DNA of 20,186 bases from UBA2357 sp041916775. Its GTDB lineage: Bacteria; Pseudomonadota; Gammaproteobacteria; Burkholderiales; Rhodocyclaceae. The notes beneath the pieces are model-generated. The model was not told the DNA's origin. It was given only the letters and a program-made list of their open reading frames with translations, and ran no database searches. A program made the translations under genes and the position numbers. Positions 7,862 through 13,855 of this stretch are shown here, in pieces; within the stretch, counting starts at the first letter, position 1, and every line of letters begins with the position of its first letter. The stretch is taken from assembly GCA_041916775.1 (NCBI GenBank), contig JAYRYZ010000039.1, positions 1-20,186 of the forward strand. Direction: 5' to 3'.

Positions 7862-8239
7862 GTGAATGCAGAAAAACCCCTGCTGATGAAGCTCGTCGCA
7901 CAGCCGGCAGGCAACCCGGAGGTCGACTTCCCGCGCCCGGAGCGCCGCGTCACCGGCAACCCCGAGCGCCGCACCTGGAACCTCGTCGACGAGGCGATAG
8001 ACGCTGGCCGGCGCGTGTTCACCGGCATCTGGCAGTGCGAGCCGGGCCGCTGGAAGATCACCATGGCGCCAGGCAATCATGAGCTCTTCACCGTGCTGTC
8101 GGGCCGCTGCCGGGTGCACGCCGCCGATGGCAGCCATGTCGAGGCCGGCCCGGGCGAAGCGGTGTACATGGCACCCGGCTTCGACGGCGAGTTCGAGGTG
8201 CTCGAATCGCTGTCGAAGAGCTACATGATCATCGAGTGA
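7862..8239 (+). CDS. Small cupin-domain protein (DUF861/Cupin_3 type)
   Basis: 125 residues. A GTG start at 7862 is preceded by a good AAGGAG ribosome site about 8 nt upstream. One cupin barrel occupies about residues 40-122, with the first motif around WKITMAPGNHELFTVLSGRC and the second around EAGPGEAVYMAPGFDGEFEV. The histidine pattern of metal-binding cupins is incomplete: only one clear His (NHE) is present, so it may bind a ligand or a weakly held metal. Cupin_3 proteins include ureidoglycine aminohydrolase and many uncharacterised sugar- or amine-related enzymes. It is the last gene of the run beginning at 4775. Confidence 0.8.
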   Translation: MNAEKPLLMKLVAQPAGNPEVDFPRPERRVTGNPERRTWNLVDEAIDAGRRVFTGIWQCEPGRWKITMAPGNHELFTVLSGRCRVHAADGSHVEAGPGEAVYMAPGFDGEFEVLESLSKSYMIIE

Positions 8240-8245
8240 GCCGGG

Positions 8246-8266
8246 CAGCAGCCAGTCAGCAGCCAG
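8246..8266. repeat. Short tandem repeat
   Basis: CAGCAGCCAG occurs twice (8246-8255 and 8257-8266) separated by one T, in the 36-nt gap between the cupin gene and the convergent ybjQ-like gene. It is probably a slippage duplication; no function is evident. Confidence 0.4.
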
Positions 8267-8275
8267 GCGGCAGGC

Positions 8276-8596
8276 TCAGCCCAGGGTCACCGCCGTGCCG
8301 CAGGCGGTGACCATCAGCATGCCGTTCTTCTCACCCAGCACCTCGTAGTCGATATCCACCCCGATGATCGCGTTCGCGCCGAGCTCGCGCGCGGCCTCGC
8401 GCATGTCCTCGAAAGCCGCCTCGCGCGCCGAGCGCATCGTCTTCTCGTAAGAACCGGCACGCCCGCCGACGATGTCGCGCACCGCGGCAAACATGTCCTT
8501 GAGAAAGTTCGCTCCGATGATCGCCTCGCCGGTGACGATGCCGTGATACTGGCGAATGGCACGACCTTCGACGTTCGGGGTGGTGGTGATGAGCAT
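8276..8596 (-). CDS. YbjQ family (UPF0145) protein
   Basis: 106 residues, ATG at 8596 with GAGGAG 8 nt upstream. The whole length matches the YbjQ/UPF0145 family: N-terminal ITTTPNVEGR, then GIVTGEAIIGANFLKD, the helix YEKTMRSAREAAFEDMREAA, and the C-terminal strand pattern GANAIIGVDIDYEVLG followed by MLMVTACGTAV. Family members form pentameric beta-barrel rings and are unassigned in function, with suggested links to heavy metal binding or envelope stress. It is monocistronic and convergent with the cupin gene. Confidence 0.92.
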   Translation of the reverse strand: MLITTTPNVEGRAIRQYHGIVTGEAIIGANFLKDMFAAVRDIVGGRAGSYEKTMRSAREAAFEDMREAARELGANAIIGVDIDYEVLGEKNGMLMVTACGTAVTLG

Positions 8597-8746
8597 CGCT
8601 GAGTCTCCTCGGGTGGATGACGGACAGGCGGAAAATTACGACGGCGATTCTACGCCCGGAAGCACGCGCGACATGCGTGCACGGCATCCCGCAAGGGCAA
8701 ATTCCGCGTCGATCCGCGCTCATCACGAGCGACGACAACGGCCTGC

Positions 8747-8775
8747 TTGTTCAGCTCCATTTGCATCGCTATATT
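8747..8775 (+). promoter_or_regulatory. Candidate sigma-70 promoter before the antitoxin stub
   Basis: TTGTTC (8747-8752), a 17-nt spacer and TATATT (8770-8775) make a good housekeeping promoter. Transcription would start near 8782, followed by CGGAG (8788-8792) and the ATG of the antitoxin stub at 8800. The surrounding DNA is noticeably more AT-rich than the flanking genes, consistent with acquired DNA. Confidence 0.55.
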
Positions 8776-8799
8776 TCGAGCTGATAACGGAGCCAAACC

Positions 8800-8844
8800 A
8801 TGCAAACGATTCTCACGGACATCACGGTCAGCATGTCGGAGTGA
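8800..8844 (+). pseudogene. N-terminal stub of a Phd/StbD-type antitoxin
   Basis: The 14-codon frame MQTILTDITVSMSE followed by TGA looks like the conserved start of Phd/YefM/StbD antitoxins, which usually continue SEFKKNP. Everything after the SE position is missing. It has its own promoter (8747-8775) and a ribosome site (CGGAG). No RelE/ParE-type toxin follows. The break falls just before an unrelated low-complexity stretch leading into a methyltransferase-like remnant, so this is best read as the left edge of a deletion. It is short, so the family call is a recognition from memory and moderate. Confidence 0.45.
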
Positions 8845-8895
8845 TGGACAAGGATCGCATCGTCAAGTCTGCCACTGGTATTCGCAATACTGTGG

Positions 8896-9153
8896 GTGTG
8901 GAAGAAGCTCTTCAAGCTCCAGCGTGATGGCGTGGTGGACGGCGGCGTGCTGATCGCCCGCCAGGCGCCCAAGATCACGCGCGAGGACGCCGAGGCGCTG
9001 GCCCAAGGCATCGTCGCCTGGCATGAGGAACTGGCCCCGGCCGGCGACAGCACATGCGTGTTCCGCGACGGCGCCTTCGCCGACGACGTAGCCAAGACCA
9101 ACCTCGCCGCCATACTGGGGCAGCACGGCATCAAGAGCGTGCGCAGTCTGTGA
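8896..9153 (+). pseudogene. C-terminal remnant resembling a type III DNA methyltransferase (Mod)
   Basis: An open frame ending at 9153 carries about 75 residues with the sequence style of the C-terminus of site-specific adenine methyltransferases of type III systems: ITREDAEALAQGIVAWHEEL, CVFRDGAFADDVAKTN and the terminal HGIKSVRSL. The catalytic part (DPPY and the SAM-binding FxGxG motif) is absent. The GTG at 8896 has no ribosome site, so it is probably not a gene in its own right. It ends 10 nt before the Fic gene. Mod and Fic genes side by side suggest that this was once a mod-fic-res operon. The family call is from motif memory and should be searched. Confidence 0.5.
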
Positions 9154-9163
9154 GAGCGACGTG

Positions 9164-10279
9164 ATGCACCCCTATGTGCCCGACACCCTGCCGCTCGTCG
9201 ATCTGGATTACCGCCTGCTGTTACCGCTGGTCGGGCAGGCTAACGCCGCGCTGGCCCGCTATGACGGCCTGTTGCAGGGCATTCCCAATCCAGCGGTGAT
9301 GCTCTCGCCGCTGACCACCCGGGAAGCGGTACTCTCCTCCAAGATCGAAGGCACTCAAGCCACGGTGGACGAGGTGCTGGAGCAGGAAGCCGGTTTGCTC
9401 AAGGAGGGCGAGAAGTACCAGGACATTCTGGAGATTTCCAACTACCGACAGGCCTTGTTCAAGGCGCGGGAACACCTTCAGGATTATCCTATCCGACTGG
9501 GCTTCGTGCGCGAACTGCACCACATTCTGCTCGACAGCGTGCGTGGGCAGGACAAGACTCCCGGCGAGTTCCGGCTCGACCAGAACTGGATCGGCAGGGC
9601 GGGCTGCCCGATCGAGGAGGCCAGCTTCGTGCCACCCAATCCCCTGCAGTTGCCCGACCATCTGGAGGCGTGGGAGCGATATCTGGACAGTGATGATGTG
9701 GACTTCCTACTGCAGACGGCGGTGATGCATGCCCAGTTCGAGCTGCTGCACCCCTTCAAGGACGGCAATGGCCGCATCGGGCGCATTCTGATCCCCCTGT
9801 TCCTGTATCAGAAGCACATCCTGTCTCAGCCGATGTTCTATCTGTCCGAGTATCTGGAGAACCACCGTGAGGAGTACTACCAACGCCTCAAGGCGATTTC
9901 CGCCGAGGGTGCGTGGAACGACTGGATCGCCTTCTTTCTGCGGGCGACGACGGCGCAGGCTGGGCAGAACGCCAGACGGGTCGCCGCCATCAAGGCCCTG
10001 TACGACGAGATGAAGCTCGCCATCCAGGAAACGACCCATTCCCAGTATTCGGCGCACCTCTTAGACGCCATTTTCAGCAAGCCGATCTTCCGGACCTCCG
10101 ATCTGGCGCAGAAGCTGGCGGCGGAGTATGGCATCCACGAAAAGACCACGCCCGGCCTGCTTCGGCAGTTGAAGGAGGCAGGCATCTTGCGGGAACTGCA
10201 GGCCGGTAGTGGACGTCGTGCTGCAACCCTTTGCTTTCCACGGTTGATCAACCTGGCGGAAGGCAGGGAGGTGCTATGA
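9164..10279 (+). CDS. Fic-domain AMP-transferase with N-terminal inhibitory helix
   Basis: 371 residues; the ATG at 9164 (or the GTG at 9161) starts 10 nt after the methyltransferase remnant. The complete Fic motif HPFKDGNGRIGR begins at H196, with catalytic His, metal-binding Asp and anion-hole residues intact. The N-terminal helix holds the inhibitory (S/T)xxxE(G/N) motif as SSKIEG (58-63), so E62 should block productive ATP binding; this is the class II Fic arrangement. The C-terminus (about 300-350) looks like a winged helix (FRTSDLAQKLAAEYG, then TTPGLLRQLKEAGIL), common in such proteins and perhaps DNA-binding. Fic enzymes attach AMP to Ser/Thr/Tyr hydroxyls of target proteins. The gene is intact although its neighbours are decayed, and its base composition is lower in GC than the flanking genes. 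Confidence 0.93.
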   Translation: MHPYVPDTLPLVDLDYRLLLPLVGQANAALARYDGLLQGIPNPAVMLSPLTTREAVLSSKIEGTQATVDEVLEQEAGLLKEGEKYQDILEISNYRQALFKAREHLQDYPIRLGFVRELHHILLDSVRGQDKTPGEFRLDQNWIGRAGCPIEEASFVPPNPLQLPDHLEAWERYLDSDDVDFLLQTAVMHAQFELLHPFKDGNGRIGRILIPLFLYQKHILSQPMFYLSEYLENHREEYYQRLKAISAEGAWNDWIAFFLRATTAQAGQNARRVAAIKALYDEMKLAIQETTHSQYSAHLLDAIFSKPIFRTSDLAQKLAAEYGIHEKTTPGLLRQLKEAGILRELQAGSGRRAATLCFPRLINLAEGREVL

Positions 10280-10407
10280 AGCGCTTGAGTAGTCCTTGCG
10301 CTCCACTAGCTGCGTTGTGGAGCGCAATACGAAAATCATGCTCCGCTAAAGGTGTTGTCGCGCTTGGGCGCTCCACAAACCGAACAACGCAGGGAAGCCG
10401 CCAATGA
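10276..10407 (+). other. 43-codon open frame overlapping the fic stop
   Basis: ATGA overlap with the Fic stop and a GGGAGGTG ribosome site give this frame perfect initiation signals. However, the 43-residue product (MKRLSSPCAPLAALWSAIRK...) reads straight through the inverted repeats and resembles nothing known to me. It probably preserves the start signal of a lost third operon gene rather than a functional peptide. Confidence 0.25.
10296..10393. repeat. Tripled inverted repeat downstream of fic
   Basis: TTGCGCTCCAC (10296-10306) and GTGGAGCGCAA (10317-10327) form a perfect 11-bp stem with a 10-nt loop. A third arm, GCGCTCCACAA (10368-10378), can instead pair with TTGTGGAGCGC (10315-10325). 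The pairing resumes after a 7-nt interruption: ACAACGCAG (10385-10393) is the complement of CTGCGTTGT (10310-10318). So one 16-nt unit is present in one orientation and 1.5 to 2 copies in the other. It may be a terminator, a decayed mobile-element end or a recombination scar. Confidence 0.6.
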
Positions 10408-10480
10408 AGCTCCATTCAAGCGCTACGGCTTCACCAAGTTCATGATCGTGATGCCGGCGGTGATCCGGCTGAGGCAGTAG
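10385..10480 (+). pseudogene. Scrap resembling a type III restriction subunit (Res)
   Basis: A short frame ending at TAG 10478-10480 encodes APFKRYGFTKFMIVMPAVIR. This closely resembles the segment 'YGFTKFIIVVPSVAIREG' just after the Walker A motif of type III restriction (Res) subunits. No start, Walker A or helicase motifs are present. An ATG in another frame at 10404 begins MKLH, the usual beginning of Res proteins, so two pieces of the res 5' end may lie collapsed on each other here. Identification is from memory of the family. Confidence 0.45.
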
Positions 10481-10505
10481 CGGCGCCATCCGATGCCATG
10501 CGGCC

Positions 10506-11438
10506 TCACAGCGCCCTGTCTGTGGTCCGCGCGGCTTGCACATCTCCCAGCAACCACACCCGAAACCGCTGCGCCGCCGGTGACAGGGGGCGTGCGCGGT
10601 CGTGTACGAGGTAGTCGCGCCGGCCGGTTTCCATGCAGAAGTCGCCGACGCGGCGGAGTTCGCCGCGCGCGACGAGCGCGTCGGTCATGAAGCCCCAGCC
10701 GAGCGCGATCCCCATGCCCTGCTGGCAAGCGCTCAAGGCGAGGGTGAGGGCGTTGAAGCGCAGGCCGTCGCGGGGGGTGTGGAAGGCAACGCCGAAGTGC
10801 CGGAACCAGTCTTCCCAACCATGCCATTTCCAGCTTTCCGGGTCGAGGTAGATGAGCCGGGCGGCAGCGAGCTCGACAGGATGTGCGGGCTCGGCCACCG
10901 GGTAGTCGGGGGCGCACACCGCATGGATGCGCTCGGCGAACAGCAGGTCGCCCGCGAGCGCGGCCGGGATGCCGCTGTCGCCGTCATAGAGGATGCCGAG
11001 ATCGGCCTGGCGGCAGTGGGCCTCGTCCACCTCGTCGGTGGCGAAGATGTTCACCGCGACCTCGGGGTGGGCCATGTTGAAGCGCACCACGCGCGGAAAC
11101 AGCCAGTAGTGGGCGACCGCCTGGGTACACACCACGGTGACGCCATGGCCGGCAGCAGCCATGCCGCGGATGCGCCCGGTGTGCTCGGCGAGCTGGCGCA
11201 ACAGCGGCCCGACCCCCGCTGCAAAGACCGCGCCCGCCTCGGTGAGCGCCACCTGCCGGCCCTCGCGGCGAAACAGCGGCAGGCCGAGGTCGGCCTCGAG
11301 CGCACGCACCTGCTTGCTCACCGCGCTCTGGGTGATGTGCAGGGATTCCGCTGCGCGGGTGAAGCTGCCGAGGCGCGCCACCGCGTCGAAGAACACCAGC
11401 GTGTGCAGTGGCGGCAGCTGGCGCGAGAGTGGTTTCAT
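10506..11438 (-). CDS. LysR-type (GcvA-like) transcriptional regulator
   Basis: 310 residues; ATG at 11438 with AAGGAAG about 8 nt upstream. The N-terminal winged helix is typical of the LysR family: LHTLVFFDAVARLGSFTRAA, SLHITQSAVSKQVRALE and LGLPLFRREGRQVALTEAG (about 11-70). The effector-binding domain runs from about 92 to 300, with WLFPRVVRFNMAHPEVAV and GMGIALGWGFMTDALVARGEL typical of the GcvA subgroup. It is transcribed divergently from the flavin oxidoreductase gene across a 242-nt gap containing a T-N11-A dyad (11585-11601), so it very probably controls that gene and perhaps itself. The co-inducer is unknown; a methylated amine or proline derivative is possible given the enzyme. Confidence 0.93.
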   Translation of the reverse strand: MKPLSRQLPPLHTLVFFDAVARLGSFTRAAESLHITQSAVSKQVRALEADLGLPLFRREGRQVALTEAGAVFAAGVGPLLRQLAEHTGRIRGMAAAGHGVTVVCTQAVAHYWLFPRVVRFNMAHPEVAVNIFATDEVDEAHCRQADLGILYDGDSGIPAALAGDLLFAERIHAVCAPDYPVAEPAHPVELAAARLIYLDPESWKWHGWEDWFRHFGVAFHTPRDGLRFNALTLALSACQQGMGIALGWGFMTDALVARGELRRVGDFCMETGRRDYLVHDRARPLSPAAQRFRVWLLGDVQAARTTDRAL

Positions 11439-11584
11439 GCTGGCTGGCTTCCTTGTGGTTCATTCCGTTCCGGCCTGGCGGACGACATCCCGACGACGCA
11501 GCCGCCATCCCCTCCACACCAGACACGCTGGATGATTGTACGACGCTACGGAGCCTGCCAGCGCAGCCCTCAGCCACTCCGTCT

Positions 11585-11601
11585 CATTCCATTACGGAAT
11601 G
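11585..11601. promoter_or_regulatory. Candidate LysR-type operator
   Basis: CATTCC (11585-11590), ATTAC, GGAATG (11596-11601) is a perfect 6-bp dyad with a 5-nt centre. It contains the LysR consensus T-N11-A (T11587 to A11599). It is 80 nt before the oxidoreductase start and 147 nt before the regulator start, well placed for activation of the former. It is the most symmetrical element in the intergenic region. Confidence 0.55.
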
Positions 11602-11680
11602 CATCCATGCGGATTTTTCGCTTCCGGGCAAGATCGGGCAAGCGCAGAATGCCTGCGACACCATTCACCGGAGAGCCGTG

Positions 11681-13726
11681 ATGCGCCACAACGATCCGCT
11701 GCTGCAACCCTACCAGTTGAAGCACCTGCGCCTGCGCAACCGCATCATGACCACCTCCCACGAACCGGCCTATTCCGAGGACGGTCTGCCCAAGGACCGC
11801 TACCGGCTGTATCACGTCGAGCGCGCCAAGGGCGGCGTGGCGCTGACGATGACCGCCGGCTCGGCAATCGTGTCGCGCGACTCGCCGCCGGCTTTCGGCA
11901 ACCTGCATGCCTACCGCGACGAGATCGTGCCGTGGCTGCGCCGGCTCGCGGACGAATGTCATGCGCACGACACCGCGGTGATGATCCAGCTCACCCACCT
12001 CGGCCGGCGCACCGGCTGGAACAAGGCCGACTGGCTGCCGGTGCTCGCACCCTCCCCGATCCGCGAGCCGGCACACCGCGCCTTCCCCAAGGCGGCGGAG
12101 GACTGGGACATCGACCGCATCGTCGCCGACTACGCCGCCGCCGCGCAGCGCATGCAGGCGGCCGGGCTCGACGGGATCGAGCTCGAGGCCTACGGCCACA
12201 TCATGGATGGCTTCTGGTCGCCCGCCACCAACCGGCGCGAGGACGAATACGGCGGCAGCCTCGACAACCGCCTGCGCTTCACCCGGCGGGTGCTGGACGC
12301 GATCCGCGCCGCGGTCGGCAGCGCGTTCATCGTCGGCATCCGCATGGTCGCGGACGAGCAGTGGGACAAGGGCCTGAGCCGCGACGAGGGCGTAGAGATC
12401 GCGCGCCGCCTCGCCCGGGGCGGGCAGGTGGATTTCCTCAACATCATCCGTGGCCACATCGACACCGACGCCGCGCTCGCCAAGGTGATCCCCATCCACG
12501 GCACGCCGTCCTCGCCGCACCTGGACTTCGCCGGCGAGGTGCGCAGCGCCACCGGCTTCCCGGTGTTCCATGCGGCGCGCATCGGCGACGTCGCCACCGC
12601 GCGCCATGCGATCGCCGAGGGCAAGCTCGACATGGTGGGGATGACGCGCGCCCACATCGCCGATCCGCACATCGTGAAGAAGATCATGCTCGGCCGCGAG
12701 CACGAGATCCGCCCGTGTGTGGGCGCCACCTACTGCCTCGACCGCATCTACGAGGGCGGCGAGGCGCTGTGCATCCACAACGCCGCGACCGGGCGCGAGG
12801 CGACGATGCCGCACGAGATCGCGCTCAGCGACGGGCCGCAGCTGAAGGTGGTGGTGGTGGGCGCCGGCCCGGCCGGGCTGGAGGCGGCGCGCGTGTGCGC
12901 CGAGCGCGGCCACACGGTGACGGTGTTCGAGGCGGCCGGGGAGGCGGGCGGGCAGGTGCGCCTGGCGTCGCGCTCGCCGCGCCGCGCCGAGTTGATCGGG
13001 CTGGTGGATTGGCGCATGGAGCGCTGCACCGCGCTCGGGGTGGAGTTCCATTTCAACGTCTACGCCGAGGCCGACGCCATCCTCGCCGCGGCGCCGGACG
13101 TGGTCGTCATCGCGACCGGCGGCCTGCCGAACAGCGAGGTGCTCGCGGACGGCAACGCGCTGGTGGTGTCATCGTGGGACATCCTCTCTGGCGACGTGAA
13201 GCCCGCCGCATCGGTGTTGCTCTTCGACGACAACGGCGGCCACCCGGGCATGCAGGCGGCGGAGATGATCGCAGCCTCCGGCAGCGCGCTCGAGATCGTC
13301 TCGCCGGAGCGCTTCTTCGCGCCCGAGATGGGCGGGCTCAACCACGCCGCCTATGCCGAGGCCTTCGACCGCCACGGCGTGCGCATCACGATCAACCGCC
13401 GCCTGCTCTCGGTGGCGCGCGGCCAGAACGGCAAGCTGATCGCGCGCATCGGCAGCGACTACAGCGGCCGGGTGGACGAGCGCGAGGTGGACCAGGTGGT
13501 GGTCGAGCATGGCACGCTGCCGCTGGACGACGTGTATCTCGTGCTCAAGCCCGGGGCCCGCAACCAGGGCGAGGTCGATTACCCGGCGCTGCTCGCGGGC
13601 GCGCCGCAGGCGGTGGTGCGCAACCCGGAGGGGCGTTACCGGCTCTTTCGCATCGGTGATGCGGTGGCGTCGCGCAACGTACATGCGGCGATCTACGACG
13701 CGCTGCGCCTGTGCATCGCACTTTGA
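11681..13726 (+). CDS. NADH:flavin oxidoreductase, TMADH / N-methylproline demethylase type
   Basis: 681 residues; ATG at 11681 with GGAG 7 nt upstream. Residues 1-340 form an Old Yellow Enzyme-like FMN barrel (LQPYQLKHLRLRNRIMTTSH, QLTHLGRRTG, AYGHIMDGFWSPATN, DEYGGSLDNRLRF). An Fe-S segment follows: C346, C352 and C364 in RPCVGATYCLDR...EALC. The position of the second cluster cysteine of trimethylamine dehydrogenase is Ala349. From about 388 a Rossmann domain begins (VVVVGAGPAGLEAA) and a second nucleotide-binding part extends to the end. Length and motifs fit the group containing trimethylamine/dimethylamine dehydrogenase, dienoyl-CoA reductase and the rhizobial N-methylproline demethylase StcD (about 680 residues). 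An oxidative demethylase is my best reading. It is probably under the divergent LysR-type regulator. Confidence 0.85.
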   Translation: MRHNDPLLQPYQLKHLRLRNRIMTTSHEPAYSEDGLPKDRYRLYHVERAKGGVALTMTAGSAIVSRDSPPAFGNLHAYRDEIVPWLRRLADECHAHDTAVMIQLTHLGRRTGWNKADWLPVLAPSPIREPAHRAFPKAAEDWDIDRIVADYAAAAQRMQAAGLDGIELEAYGHIMDGFWSPATNRREDEYGGSLDNRLRFTRRVLDAIRAAVGSAFIVGIRMVADEQWDKGLSRDEGVEIARRLARGGQVDFLNIIRGHIDTDAALAKVIPIHGTPSSPHLDFAGEVRSATGFPVFHAARIGDVATARHAIAEGKLDMVGMTRAHIADPHIVKKIMLGREHEIRPCVGATYCLDRIYEGGEALCIHNAATGREATMPHEIALSDGPQLKVVVVGAGPAGLEAARVCAERGHTVTVFEAAGEAGGQVRLASRSPRRAELIGLVDWRMERCTALGVEFHFNVYAEADAILAAAPDVVVIATGGLPNSEVLADGNALVVSSWDILSGDVKPAASVLLFDDNGGHPGMQAAEMIAASGSALEIVSPERFFAPEMGGLNHAAYAEAFDRHGVRITINRRLLSVARGQNGKLIARIGSDYSGRVDEREVDQVVVEHGTLPLDDVYLVLKPGARNQGEVDYPALLAGAPQAVVRNPEGRYRLFRIGDAVASRNVHAAIYDALRLCIAL

Positions 13727-13748
13727 TGAAAATACCATCGACATTCAA

Positions 13749-13773
13749 TGTCATGACACCCGACCTATGACAC
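13749..13773. promoter_or_regulatory. Palindrome and direct repeats upstream of the AAA/TPR gene
   Basis: TGTCATGACA (13749-13758) is a perfect 10-nt palindrome. Its right half is repeated: ATGACAC occurs at 13753-13759 and again at 13767-13773. It ends immediately before the candidate -35 box at 13775, a typical position for an activator or repressor site. Confidence 0.4.
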
Positions 13774-13774
13774 G

Positions 13775-13803
13775 TTGAACCCCCCGGATCGCCCGACTAT
13801 CCT
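13775..13803 (+). promoter_or_regulatory. Candidate sigma-70 promoter of the AAA/TPR gene
   Basis: TTGAAC (13775-13780), a 17-nt spacer and TATCCT (13798-13803). The predicted start near 13810 leaves a leader of about 46 nt to the ATG at 13856. This excludes the in-frame TTG at 13775 as a start codon, because it would lie inside the -35 box. Confidence 0.5.
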
Positions 13804-13855
13804 CGACTCATGGCCCGCCTTGCCGGGCAAACCAATCCATGAGCAGGACGGCGCG

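Noticed and set aside
6253..8076. 607-codon open frame on the minus strand
   Set aside because: It is antisense to the MATE and cupin genes; the composition (Arg, Glu, His, Gln repeats) is that of the reverse complement of a GC-rich membrane protein gene.
8896..9153. Independent small gene with GTG start
   Set aside because: It has no ribosome site, and the content resembles only the C-terminus of a much larger methyltransferase, so it was called a remnant.
11536..13659. 707-codon plus-strand frame over the oxidoreductase
   Set aside because: It is in a different phase from the recognisable flavoenzyme, with an extremely Arg-rich product and no domains.
13775..13855. TTG at 13775 as start of the AAA/TPR protein
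   Set aside because: The TTG forms part of a good -35 box (TTGAAC-N17-TATCCT), and the ATG at 13856 has a ribosome site.
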